From Amycolatopsis jiangsuensis (GTDB lineage: Bacteria > Actinomycetota > Actinomycetes > Mycobacteriales > Pseudonocardiaceae), in NCBI RefSeq assembly GCF_014204865.1, contig NZ_JACHMG010000001.1, positions 1,302,001 to 1,366,000 on the forward strand: a stretch of DNA of 64,000 bases. Direction: 5' to 3'. The notes beneath the pieces were generated by a model. The model ran no database searches. It saw only the letters and a program-made list of their open reading frames with translations, and was not told the DNA's origin. Shown in pieces: positions 25,471-33,289 of this stretch (the stretch's first letter is position 1; each line of letters starts with the position of its first letter). A program made the position numbers and the translations under genes.

Positions 25471-26161
25471 TGGCCACCTCCGCGCGCAGCGCTCGCGCAA
25501 GCCGCGGTGACAGCCCGCGCGAACAGCCGGTCGCCCGCCGCACCCACGCCGGCGTGATCTCGACGTCCGGCGTCCAGCTCTCCCGGGCGATCGCGAGGTA
25601 GTCGCCGAACAGGACGCGCCTACTGGCGTTCACGGGTTCCTCGTGAACAGGACGCCGTTCAGCAGCCACGAGCACGGCGTCGGTGAGCTTGTCCCGAAGG
25701 TCGGTGATCGCTTCGACCGTGACGAACACGACGAGCGGCGGCACTGAGTGCAGGACGATCGATGCAGGATCGCCGGCCGCGAACGACGTCCAGTTGTTCA
25801 TGACGTACGTAGCCGCGAGCGTGAACCACTTCGCCCGCCGCACCCACGGACCCGTCTTGACCTGGTACCGCGCGGTCACTTGCTCCGCGCGCAGGATCGC
25901 GAGCAGGACCAGTGAGACGGTCGGGTCCAGTACCCACGCCGCCAGCCACGGCAGCGAGCCCGACCGTGTTCCGGCGGACGCGAAGCCCTGGACGTTGGTC
26001 ATCGTGAACGCCAGTCCGAGCACGATCCCGGTCCAGCACATCCAATCGACCTGCCGCCGGACTCGCTCGATCCGCAGCGCGACGACGTCCGGATCAGTCT
26101 GGTAGGCGCGCACCTCCGCGGCCTCGGCCGCGTCCTGCGCGAGCCGTTGTGCACGGTTCAT
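25463..26161 (-). CDS. DUF2637 membrane protein (SpdB-like spread protein)
   Basis: A 232-aa membrane protein. The ATG at 26161 overlaps the end of the preceding gene (ATGA), so the longer frame to 26269 is rejected. A charged N-terminus is followed by hydrophobic segments MCWTGIVLGLAFTMTNVQGF, WLAAWVLDPTVSLVLLAILR, WFTLAATYVMNNWTSF and IVLHSVPPLVVFVTVEAITD, the DUF2637 pattern found beside TraB in AICEs. The C-terminal cytoplasmic part (RRVLFGDYLAIARESWTPDV to VRRATGCSRGLSPRLARALR) is helix-turn-helix-like. Such proteins are thought to help plasmid spread along hyphae together with TraB. Confidence 0.82.
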   Translation of the reverse strand: MNRAQRLAQDAAEAAEVRAYQTDPDVVALRIERVRRQVDWMCWTGIVLGLAFTMTNVQGFASAGTRSGSLPWLAAWVLDPTVSLVLLAILRAEQVTARYQVKTGPWVRRAKWFTLAATYVMNNWTSFAAGDPASIVLHSVPPLVVFVTVEAITDLRDKLTDAVLVAAERRPVHEEPVNASRRVLFGDYLAIARESWTPDVEITPAWVRRATGCSRGLSPRLARALRAEVANG

Positions 26162-26487
26162 CGCCGACCACCCCGCTTCCGCGTGTCGACGGTGGTCACG
26201 GTCATGGCGCGAGTCAGCGCGTACGACGCGAACAGTGCCGGCAGGCCGAGCACGGCGACCAGCAGCCACGGGCTACCCGGATGCGCAATCACCACCCACT
26301 GGACGGCGACGATCAACCCGGCGTTGAACAGCACCCGCCCGACCAGCGACGCGAGCCGCGCCCCGCTCCGAGCGGCTTCGGCGGCAGCCTTCGCCCGACG
26401 GGCGCCGGCCCGCCAGACCCAAAACAGCACGAACAGCACGCCGGCTCCGGCGAGGATCTGCGTGGGTGTCACGGTCAGTCCGTTCAT
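26158..26487 (-). CDS. Small AICE membrane protein (Spd-like)
   Basis: A 109-aa protein with three hydrophobic segments (ILAGAGVLFVLFWVW; VLFNAGLIVAVQWVVIA; PWLLVAVLGLPALFASYALT), a basic amphipathic helix between the first two (RAGARRAKAAAEAARSGARL) and a basic tail (DTRKRGGRR). It overlaps both neighbours by 4 bases in the transfer operon, which supports a role in intra-mycelial spread. No known catalytic motif is present. Confidence 0.75.
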   Translation of the reverse strand: MNGLTVTPTQILAGAGVLFVLFWVWRAGARRAKAAAEAARSGARLASLVGRVLFNAGLIVAVQWVVIAHPGSPWLLVAVLGLPALFASYALTRAMTVTTVDTRKRGGRR

Positions 26488-26810
26488 CGCTCACCCCGAT
26501 CGATCCGCTCGCCGCGCCGCAGCCAGTGCGGGTGCAGCGCGCGCCGGTCGTCGTCGGTCATCGCGCCCCAGACGCCGACCGTCTCGGCGCCGGCCGTCCA
26601 AAGCTCCAGTTCAAGGCACTCGTCCTGGACCGGGCAGCCACCGCACAAGCGCTTGGCGAACTCCCGATCGTCACGAGCGTCCGGCGGCCCGCCCGCGGCC
26701 GGAGTCATGCAGGCTCCGTCGCTGGTCACGATGTTGGTCAGGACATCGGTGGGCACCCATCGCAAGCGGTCCAGCCGCCACGCGATGCCGATCAGCTGGA
26801 GGTCGTCCAT
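26484..26810 (-). CDS. WhiB-family iron-sulfur regulator
   Basis: A 108-aa WhiB-type protein, actinobacteria-specific redox-sensing transcription factors that bind a [4Fe-4S] cluster and the principal sigma factor. The ATG at 26810 follows GGAGGTGCGGC. The four cysteines are in DGACMTP, LCGGCPVQ and DECLEL, with the expected C-x2-C-x5-C end. The G-(V/I)-W-G turn is in ETVGVWGAMTDDDRRALHPH, followed by a basic tail (WLRRGERIDRGER) for DNA contact. It is embedded in the transfer operon, overlapping the excisionase-like gene by 19 bases. It may regulate element functions in response to host state. Confidence 0.9.
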   Translation of the reverse strand: MDDLQLIGIAWRLDRLRWVPTDVLTNIVTSDGACMTPAAGGPPDARDDREFAKRLCGGCPVQDECLELELWTAGAETVGVWGAMTDDDRRALHPHWLRRGERIDRGER

Positions 26811-26986
26811 GCCGCACCTCCGTCCTGAAGCGCCTTGGCCAGCTCGGCGGAGGAGACACGCAGGCCGGTCCGGCATCGGGTGGCGCGCAGGGCGCCAGTC
26901 CGGATCGCCCGGCTGACCGTGTTGCGGGAGACGCCGAGAATCCACGCGGACTCGGAAATGGCGTGAAAGGTCGTTTTGGTGTTCAT
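26792..26986 (-). CDS. Excisionase-like helix-turn-helix protein
   Basis: A 64-aa DNA-binding protein. The MerR/excisionase-type helix-turn-helix reads FHAISESAWILGVSRNTVSR AIRTGALRA with the wing TRCRTGLRVSSAELAKAL. In AICEs a protein of this size at the head of the transfer/integration operon commonly acts as Xis, the directionality factor, or as a repressor. It is the first gene of the leftward operon and faces the regulator at 27142 across 155 bases. No strong ribosome-binding site is visible, so a leaderless message is possible. Confidence 0.75.
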   Translation of the reverse strand: MNTKTTFHAISESAWILGVSRNTVSRAIRTGALRATRCRTGLRVSSAELAKALQDGGAAWTTSS

Positions 26987-27141
26987 GAGAGAACCATTCT
27001 GTTGATTTCAAGACTATGTTGTTTATTTCAGCTGCCACGTGGACGTGTTTGTCCGCGCGCCGCGGCAACACGCACCCGCGGCGCTAATGAACGCTTGAAA
27101 AGCCGCTAATCTCGGCGCTGAGGCGGAGCGCGGAGGAATAC

Positions 27142-27522
27142 GTGACGGAGGACTGGGCGGCGGTCGCGAAGGCGATCGACATGCGCGTGCGGGAACTGGG
27201 CTGGCGGCAACGCGAGCTGGCCGAGCGGTCGCACGTGTCGCAAGCGACCGTGCGCGAGCTTCAGCACCACGTCGTCGAGCGGCGCCGCAGTGCCCGGACG
27301 CTTGAAGCGCTGTCGACGACGCTGGGCTGGCACCCGCGGCATCTGCTCGCCGTGCTGCAGAACCGCACGCCGCCGCACCCGGATGAGCCGGCCGACGACG
27401 GCAACGAGCTCGCGTCCAGATTGGACGCGCTTGAACAGCGGCTGGCCGAAATCACCGACCGGCTCGAAGACGTTCAAACAAGCCTGGCGACCGTGGTCGA
27501 GCACATCCGGCCGAAGCGTTAG
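27142..27522 (+). CDS. HTH regulator with C-terminal coiled coil
   Basis: A 126-aa protein starting at GTG after GCGGAGGAATAC. The N-terminal XRE-type helix-turn-helix is RVRELGWRQRELAERSHVSQ, then ATVRELQHHVVERRRSARTL. The C-terminal part has heptad character (LASRLDALEQRLAEITDRLE DVQTSLATVVEHI), which suggests dimerisation. It is divergent from the leftward transfer operon and likely represses it, the KorSA-like logic of AICEs. The next gene starts 13 bases downstream. Confidence 0.82.
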   Translation: MTEDWAAVAKAIDMRVRELGWRQRELAERSHVSQATVRELQHHVVERRRSARTLEALSTTLGWHPRHLLAVLQNRTPPHPDEPADDGNELASRLDALEQRLAEITDRLEDVQTSLATVVEHIRPKR

Positions 27523-27535
27523 CGAGGTCTTTTCC

Positions 27536-29194
27536 ATGCCTTCAATTCAAGGCTGGAGCGGCCTCGCAACCCATGCACAAGCACCGCAGCACCACCGCAC
27601 AACCACCGCAGATCACCGACATTCGGGAGCGCAATTGAATCCGGCCGGGGGATGGACGGGACGCACGGCGGCAGCGTTGCAGACTGCATTGCGGCTGAGT
27701 CAGGAGCGCTTCGCCGAACGCCTGGGAATCAGCGCGCGCACGGTCGGGGCGTGGCACAAGAAACCGGATCTTCGACCGCAATCAGACATGCAACAGGTCT
27801 TGGACACGGCGTTGGCGCAGGCGTCGGACGCCGAGCGCGACCGGTTCGGCGAGCTGACCGGCGACGCACCGGCCAGCGCCTCGCCGGCCGCGTCGAGCGA
27901 GGCTGATGAACGCCTGGACGCCGACCCTCACATCGGCGCCGCACTGGAGTGGCTCGACCGTCACGCGCACTGGACGCCGGGCACCGCGCGTCGCGCCGTC
28001 GCCGATCGCCTCGCCCGCATCGACGTCCAACAGCTTCAAGACCGCGGGACTCGGCGTGGTTGGGTCAGCCAACGTGACGTCGTCGCCGCGCTGACCACCT
28101 ACTATGGCAGCCGGCTCGACGACCACGGCCTGTATACGGCGCAATGCGGTGATCTCGCCATGAACACCAGCGTCCTGACCTGCGCAGACTGGCTCGACCT
28201 GGATTGCGAGCTGCGTCCGCCGTACGACCAGTTCCGGGTTCCGAGCGCGCAGCCGGAAGCCGACCTCGACCTGGCGGACCACGCCGCCGACCGCGCCGTT
28301 CAGCGACTCGCCGAGACGCTGTCCATGAACACCCGGCTCACGGACAGTCCGATCTACCGGCTCACGAGCGCGGACATCCGTGAACACCAGCTTCGCGGCA
28401 CGTTCGGAGTGTCCCAGTTCGTGCACTACGCGCTGACGGCCGACCTTCTCGAAGGTGAACTGGTCGACGCGGTGGCCGCGGGCTCGACGGCGATGCCGCT
28501 CAGGGACCGTTACCTGCCGGACCTCCGCTCGGTGCTCGACGTCGGCGAGCGGCTCTGCGCGGGCGGCGTCCTTGCGCTGACGGCGATCGCCCGGCCCGCC
28601 GACCCGTACCGCGGAGACGCCGACTACTTGCTACTGGTCCAAGAGCGGTCCGGCAACGTGTTGAACGCGGCGCGTCGGCTCGCGGTGATACCGAAGGGCT
28701 TCCACCAGCCGCTGACCGACCTCCGCCGCGACGCGCAGGTGGGCATGACACTTCGCCGTGAGATGGAAGAAGAGCTGTTCGGCCGGCCCGACGTCGACAA
28801 CACCCTGGGCGACATGCTAGCGGCGGACCCACTGCACCCAAGCAAGCTCACCGAGCCGATGAGCTGGCTCATCGCGCAGCCCGGCCGGCTGCGGATGGAG
28901 TGCACGGGGTTCGGCCTGAACCTCGTCAGCGGAAACTACGAGTTCGCCAGCCTGATCGTCATCGACGACGAAGAGTTTTGGGCACGCTACGGAGGAGTGG
29001 TCGAAGCAAACTGGGAATCCGCGACTCTTCGTCAGTATTCGACTACCGACGACGAGCTCGTCACCGAGTTGCTGGGTGATGTAGCGTGGAGCAACGAAGG
29101 ATTGTTCGCCATGTCGCAAGGGCTCAGGCGCCTTGCGGAAATCGGCGGAGAGCGCGTGAAACTACCTGCGATCGAATGGGAGATCAGCCAGTGA
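27536..29194 (+). CDS. HTH regulator with NUDIX-like C-terminal domain, copy A
   Basis: A 552-aa protein from the ATG at 27536, which follows a GAGG box; a TTG start at 27635 is an alternative. The helix-turn-helix near residues 42-75 is LRLSQERFAERLGISARTVG. A long middle domain follows (WLDRHAHWTPGTARRAVADR to LCAGGVLALTAIARPADPYR). The C-terminal domain contains a NUDIX-box-like helix, VGMTLRREMEEELFGR. It is clearly paralogous to the convergent gene at 29530. In pSAM2, the NUDIX protein Pif limits redundant transfer, so an immunity or regulatory role is plausible. Hydrolase activity is not established. Confidence 0.72.
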   Translation: MPSIQGWSGLATHAQAPQHHRTTTADHRHSGAQLNPAGGWTGRTAAALQTALRLSQERFAERLGISARTVGAWHKKPDLRPQSDMQQVLDTALAQASDAERDRFGELTGDAPASASPAASSEADERLDADPHIGAALEWLDRHAHWTPGTARRAVADRLARIDVQQLQDRGTRRGWVSQRDVVAALTTYYGSRLDDHGLYTAQCGDLAMNTSVLTCADWLDLDCELRPPYDQFRVPSAQPEADLDLADHAADRAVQRLAETLSMNTRLTDSPIYRLTSADIREHQLRGTFGVSQFVHYALTADLLEGELVDAVAAGSTAMPLRDRYLPDLRSVLDVGERLCAGGVLALTAIARPADPYRGDADYLLLVQERSGNVLNAARRLAVIPKGFHQPLTDLRRDAQVGMTLRREMEEELFGRPDVDNTLGDMLAADPLHPSKLTEPMSWLIAQPGRLRMECTGFGLNLVSGNYEFASLIVIDDEEFWARYGGVVEANWESATLRQYSTTDDELVTELLGDVAWSNEGLFAMSQGLRRLAEIGGERVKLPAIEWEISQ

Positions 29195-29541
29195 CTGACG
29201 GTTGGACCGCTGGCAACGCCAACGAAGACGCGGCGGACACGCGCGGCTGGCTGGTCGGCCACTTCATCGATCCGTCGCGGGGTGTCCGAGCGTCCAAGGA
29301 CGTGGAAGTCAAGTGGGCGAACCATCCTGCGGGCGATAAGCGTCCCGAGTGGACGTCCGACGACCAGCGAACCACGCTGGTAATGCTCGTCTCAGGTGAG
29401 TTCCGAGTGGAAGTCACCGGCGGGAGCACGGTCATGAACCGGCCGGGCGACTACCTCATGTGGGGCCCGGGAATCGACCATTCCTGGGAAGCGTTGGCGG
29501 ATTCGGTTGTCTTGACGGTCCGCTGGCCGTCAGCGACCTAA
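29191..29541 (+). CDS. Small cupin-domain protein
   Basis: A 116-aa single-domain cupin beginning at the GTG that overlaps the stop of the HTH-NUDIX gene. The core beta-barrel runs VEVKWANHPAGDKRPEWTSD, TTLVMLVSGEFRVEVTGGST, then NRPGDYLMWGPGIDHSWEAL. The pattern is a short sensor or isomerase-type barrel with His residues at the second motif (GIDHSWE). Its end overlaps the convergent copy-B gene by 12 bases. Coupling to the HTH-NUDIX protein suggests shared ligand sensing. Function unknown. Confidence 0.75.
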   Translation: MTDGWTAGNANEDAADTRGWLVGHFIDPSRGVRASKDVEVKWANHPAGDKRPEWTSDDQRTTLVMLVSGEFRVEVTGGSTVMNRPGDYLMWGPGIDHSWEALADSVVLTVRWPSAT

Positions 29542-30999
29542 TTCGACTGCGGGAATCCTCACCCGCTCACCGCCGATCTCGGAGAGTCGACGCAGACCCT
29601 GGAGAAATGCGAACAATCCCTCATTACTCCAGGTTTCGTCACCGATCAGTTCGGTGATCAGGTCTCCGTCGAGCGTCGAGTACTGCCGCAGCCCGGCAGC
29701 CTCCCAGTTCGCTTCCACATCACCGCCGAACCGCGGCCAGAACTCCTCATCTTCGATCACGACCAGGCTGGCGACCTCGTAGTTCCCGCTGACCAGGTTG
29801 AACCCGAACCCGGTGCACTCCATTCGCAACCGGCCGGGCTGGTCGGTCAACCACCGCATCGGCGCCGAGAGTCGGGCCGGGTGCATGGGATCGGCGGCCC
29901 GCTGGACGCCGGTTGTCCGGTCGACGTCGCCCCTGCCGAACAGCTCTTCTTCCAGCTCGCGGCGTAGCGTGGCGCCGATCCGCGCGTCGGCGCGTTGATC
30001 GGCGAGCGGCCCGTGGAAGCTCTTCGGGATGACGGCCAGCCTGCGAGCCGCGTTCACCACGTGCCGCGAGCGCTCCTGCACCAGCAGGAGGTAGTCCGCT
30101 TCACCGCGGAACGGATCGGCGGGCCGTGCGATCGCCGTCAACGCGAGGACGCCACCAGCGCAAAGCCGTCCCGGAAGGTCGAGCACGGCCTGAAGATCCG
30201 GCAGGTACCGGTCCCGGAGCGGCATCCGACCCGGTTGTACCGCGCGGCTATGGTGTAGCTCCCGTTCGAGAAGGTCCATGCTCAGGGCGTACTCGACGAA
30301 CGGCACCACGTGGACGTCGCCGCCGACCATTTCCGGTCGGATCTGCACGTCCGTGAGCCGATACAGCGGCACGTCCGCGATGCGCACGTCGTCGGCCGCG
30401 GCTTCGGCCAGCCGCCGAACCGCCCCGACTTCGTCGACCGGCTCACGTGCCGCATTCTCGTTGGCAGACAACACAATCCGGTCGTTCTCGGCCGTCAACG
30501 GACAAGCAAGGTCCAGCCAGTCCGGCCGGGTCAGGACGCTGGTCGCGACCTCAACCTGTCCGCAGCGCGCGGCATACAGCACATGCCCGGGAACCGAGTC
30601 GCTGTAATAGTTCGCCAAGGCGGCTGCAACCCGACTCCGACCGACCGGCGCGTCGGAATGCGGCTTCACCGACGCGGCGATTGCCACGCGTCCGCGTGCA
30701 GTGCCGGGAGACCACCCAGCGTGCCGATCCAGCCAGCCGAACGCAGGCTCAAGCGCCGAGCCAAGCTCCGCCGTCCCGTTCGGCGGATGCAGGCCGATCA
30801 GTTCGCGCAGCTCGTCTGCGGTGCGGCCGAGAACCTTGGCCAGCTTCGGCCACTGGTACGGCAGGGGCGCGTAGTCGCCGGCTTCCCACCGGATGACCGT
30901 CGTGCGGTCGACGCCCATTACCCCGGCAAGGTTCTCCTGAGTCAGCCCGGCCGCCTTACGCGCTGAAACAAGCTCCTTGCGCCGACGAACGCTGACCAC
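29530..30999 (-). CDS. HTH regulator with NUDIX-like C-terminal domain, copy B
   Basis: A 489-aa paralogue of the gene at 27536, convergent with it. The N-terminal XRE helix-turn-helix is distinct from that of copy A: ELVSARKAAGLTQENLAGVM GVDRTTVIRWEAG. From about residue 90 onwards the two proteins match closely, for example LPLRDRYLPDLQ, LCAGGVLALTAIARPADPFR, ARRLAVIPKSFHGPL, the NUDIX-like IGATLRRELEEELFGR and GRLRMECTGFGFNLVSGNYE. Shared body with different DNA-binding heads suggests two promoters answering to one signal. The adjacent divergent small gene set at 31167 may be a target. Confidence 0.78.
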   Translation of the reverse strand: MVSVRRRKELVSARKAAGLTQENLAGVMGVDRTTVIRWEAGDYAPLPYQWPKLAKVLGRTADELRELIGLHPPNGTAELGSALEPAFGWLDRHAGWSPGTARGRVAIAASVKPHSDAPVGRSRVAAALANYYSDSVPGHVLYAARCGQVEVATSVLTRPDWLDLACPLTAENDRIVLSANENAAREPVDEVGAVRRLAEAAADDVRIADVPLYRLTDVQIRPEMVGGDVHVVPFVEYALSMDLLERELHHSRAVQPGRMPLRDRYLPDLQAVLDLPGRLCAGGVLALTAIARPADPFRGEADYLLLVQERSRHVVNAARRLAVIPKSFHGPLADQRADARIGATLRRELEEELFGRGDVDRTTGVQRAADPMHPARLSAPMRWLTDQPGRLRMECTGFGFNLVSGNYEVASLVVIEDEEFWPRFGGDVEANWEAAGLRQYSTLDGDLITELIGDETWSNEGLFAFLQGLRRLSEIGGERVRIPAVELGR

Positions 31000-31166
31000 T
31001 CGACCACCTCATCCCGGTTGACGTGATCAGAGCGTAGCAGCTGTCATTGCAGGTAAATGCTCCAAGTGCCACATCCCCGCCGCGAAACATCAACGTTTCC
31101 GCTCTGGGCCGCGCCCGCCTCTCCGGATTGGATGATTTCAACAGATCCAAAGACCAGGGGGTGGAT

Positions 31167-31607
31167 GTGACCAGCGGCGAACACGGCTCGCGCTTGTACG
31201 TGACCTGGTACCGCTGCGTGGCCGACAACCTGGACCACGCCGTCACCGACGACGCTCTAGCCGATGGCATTGCGCGCTACGAAGGCTGCTACCGCACGCT
31301 CTGCGGCCGCGATGTGCTGTTCCACTCCTGCCTGATGCCTCCCGGTCGGCCGTGCGCTACCTGCAAGTCGCTGGTCTGGCTCCGCACGGCCCCGCCGTCG
31401 GCCGAACCCTCGTCCCATCGCAAGCCGTCGTGCTGGCGTCGCGTCTTCGGCCGTCTCCAGACTCCGGCTGTCCTGCTGCCGCGCCCACCTCAACGCGTGC
31501 GGCTCATTCCCGAGCAGGACAGCCGGACCACCACGTCGGCGGGAACGGGCAGCACCCCGAGCGCGCCCGTTCCCGCCGACCACCATCACCGGCAGCCGGC
31601 CCGATGA
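31167..31607 (+). CDS. AICE hypothetical protein with Cys-rich core
   Basis: A 146-aa protein of unknown function. The GTG at 31167 lies just after AGGGGGTGG. The N-terminal half holds a cysteine-rich segment: WYRCVADNLDHAV, YEGCYRTLCGRDVLFHSCLM and GRPCATCKSL, a possible metal-binding fold. The C-terminal half is Arg/Pro/Thr-rich and probably unstructured. It is the first of three genes joined by ATGA overlaps. The same cysteine layout (one Cys, then C-x2-C after PVGMP/PPGRP) recurs in the next gene, so the two may be related. Confidence 0.6.
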   Translation: MTSGEHGSRLYVTWYRCVADNLDHAVTDDALADGIARYEGCYRTLCGRDVLFHSCLMPPGRPCATCKSLVWLRTAPPSAEPSSHRKPSCWRRVFGRLQTPAVLLPRPPQRVRLIPEQDSRTTTSAGTGSTPSAPVPADHHHRQPAR

Positions 31608-31843
31608 CGGTCTTCATCGCGCGCCCGCTGCCCGGCATGGTCGGCGAATCCCGTCGCGTCGTCCACGTCTTCCCGCTCCCAGCAGAGGGCCTGGCACCTG
31701 AACGGCTGACCGCGTATTGCGGCGCGATGTTCGGCCGGAGCGAGCTTGAGTTGTTGGAACGTCCGGTCGGGATGCCGTGCGTGACCTGCCTTCGCCTCGC
31801 ACCCACCCCGGGCGACGCCGATCGTCCGGCGATCGACCGATGA
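31604..31843 (+). CDS. AICE small hypothetical protein
   Basis: A 79-aa protein whose ATG overlaps the preceding stop and whose own stop overlaps the next start. Segments RRVVHVFPLPAEG, LTAYCGAMFGRSELELLERP and VGMPCVTCLRLAP carry one cysteine followed by a C-x2-C pair, echoing the upstream protein. This type of short protein is frequent in Pseudonocardiaceae elements. A zinc-binding role is a guess; no family is recognised. Confidence 0.65.
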   Translation: MTVFIARPLPGMVGESRRVVHVFPLPAEGLAPERLTAYCGAMFGRSELELLERPVGMPCVTCLRLAPTPGDADRPAIDR

Positions 31844-32238
31844 CGCCGAGCCCGCCGATCGCGCCGGCGTTTCAACGCGAGCTGGATCCACTGCTGCTCC
31901 TGCCGGTCCGGCTGTTCGTACTGTGCCAGCTGGCGGACATGTGCTGGCGCAGGGCTGTCGTGGTCGGGACAGCTCTGGGCGTGGATGGGCGGAGTCTCGC
32001 GCCCCACTTGATGACCCTGCGCGCCGCCGGATACCTGCAGACCCGGTTCGAGAGAGCTAGCCTGGTGCTCCGTTTGACGCCGCTCGGACTCGACCGGCTG
32101 ACCGAGCACGTGACGGCACTCCGGTCAGTCGCGAACACAGCCGCCGAACTCGTCACTGCTCGGCGCGCTCCGCCGATCCGGCGTGCTGTGACGGGCGTGG
32201 CCCGATGCGCTGAACCGTCCGAAGACGGCTGCTCGTGA
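31840..32238 (+). CDS. Winged-helix DNA-binding protein of the element
   Basis: A 132-aa protein, the last of the three overlapping genes. It has a MarR/ArsR-like winged helix: LLLPVRLFVLCQLADMCWRR, recognition helix VVVGTALGVDGRSLAPHLMT LRAAGYLQ, and wing RFERASLVLRLTPLGLDRLT. The gene runs into the GTGACGG repeat array (one copy lies inside its 3' end), so those repeats are candidate binding sites. It could be the element's transfer repressor or an accessory replication protein. No primase or Rep motif is visible. Confidence 0.7.
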   Translation: MTPSPPIAPAFQRELDPLLLLPVRLFVLCQLADMCWRRAVVVGTALGVDGRSLAPHLMTLRAAGYLQTRFERASLVLRLTPLGLDRLTEHVTALRSVANTAAELVTARRAPPIRRAVTGVARCAEPSEDGCS

Positions 32239-32408
32239 CGGTTGTGACGGGACTCCAACCCGAGCTGTCACAGCCGTCACGCAGGCGTTCTCACAGGTCA
32301 ACCCGCATTTGTCGCTGTCACAGGCCGTGTGACGGCCGTGACGGCTGACGGGAGGAACGCGGCCCCGGTGACAAGGGAAGGAAGACCACCACCACGGCCC
32401 GGTGACGG
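32188..32408. repeat. GTGACGG heptamer array (iteron-like)
   Basis: Seven exact copies of GTGACGG occur in 221 bases. Plus-strand copies begin at 32188, 32235, 32244, 32329, 32338 and 32402, and one is inverted (CCGTCAC, 32274-32280). Partial copies (TGACGG at 32346; TGTCAC at 32267 and 32317; GGTGACA at 32367) fill the gaps. Two pairs are spaced by exactly 9 bases. The 277-base gap between the winged-helix gene and the EspG gene holds nothing else. Candidates are a clt/TraB recognition locus, a replication origin or an operator. Confidence 0.65.
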
Positions 32409-32515
32409 GCGTTGAGTCTTGGCTGTTCCGGCGTCGCTCCCCTCGCGACCATCCGAGCGGAACGGCCGAGCCGGTCCGGCCGGCGCAGTTTGACTGCGCC
32501 GGCCGGATGCTGGCT

Positions 32516-33280
32516 TTACCAGGCCGCGGCCAGGCCGTCGCGGGTGAGGTTGAGCGCGTCGATCAGGTTGGTACGGCTGCCCGCACACATGTTGGCTTCC
32601 AGCTCACCGTCGTTCGTGTCGCTGGTGAAAGCCAGGACTCGGCCCGTGTGGGCCAGGTCGTACACGGTCAACGGGGTGCTGCGGACTCGGTCGCCGTCCC
32701 CGTCGCGGATCGCGGCGTAGAGCTTGTGCACCGCTACGCGCTCGGCGCGCATCAGGTACCGCATCTCGTCGGCCACTCCGGACAGCTCCGACATCGGATC
32801 AGCATCCCTGCCTTCGAGATAGGCAGTCGGCACCCTCAGCTGCTGGATGCGGGCGGGCGCGCAGCCCGGCAAGGTGTCCACCAGGCTGGCCGCTACGTCG
32901 CGGGGCCGGATCGGGTCGAGCTGGATCGACCGATTGTCGGTGATCAGCCGCACCGCGTCCGGGCCGGCCGCGGCCACGAAAACGGCGCCGTTGTCATCCG
33001 GGTGGCTCCCGAACGCGGTCCACGAGTAGAACTCCCGCTCGGGCACGGCCAATAGGCTGAGCGTCGCGCGGAATTCCGGCGTGAGCCGATCGTCATCTCT
33101 GGCCAGGCGCAGTGCGGTGAACCGGGACAACGAGCGCCTCGTGACTTCCTTGGCGAACTCAGCTGTCGAGTAGCTGTCGTCCGGGTCGACCACAGCTGGG
33201 AGATCGCCCAGCTCGGCCAGCTTCCACGCGACGAAGAACGCCGATCGCGGCATCCGGACCGGCTTGTCGATGATCGTCAT
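32516..33280 (-). CDS. EspG-family ESX secretion chaperone-like protein
   Basis: A 254-aa cytoplasmic protein resembling EspG, the chaperone that binds PE-PPE pairs for type VII secretion. Family-like segments are SAFFVAWKLAELGDLPAVVD, REFYSWTAFGSHPDDNGAVF VAAAGPDAVRL, RPRDVAASLVDTLPGCAPAR and a C-terminal GSRTNLIDALNLTRDGLAAA. In Pseudonocardiaceae such genes occur in many copies next to PPE-like, DUF3558 and PE-like genes, away from a full ESX core, as here. It lies 9 bases after the PPE-like gene in the same operon. No secretion ATPase is present in the window. Confidence 0.82.
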   Translation of the reverse strand: MTIIDKPVRMPRSAFFVAWKLAELGDLPAVVDPDDSYSTAEFAKEVTRRSLSRFTALRLARDDDRLTPEFRATLSLLAVPEREFYSWTAFGSHPDDNGAVFVAAAGPDAVRLITDNRSIQLDPIRPRDVAASLVDTLPGCAPARIQQLRVPTAYLEGRDADPMSELSGVADEMRYLMRAERVAVHKLYAAIRDGDGDRVRSTPLTVYDLAHTGRVLAFTSDTNDGELEANMCAGSRTNLIDALNLTRDGLAAAW

Positions 33281-33289
33281 CGTCGTGTC

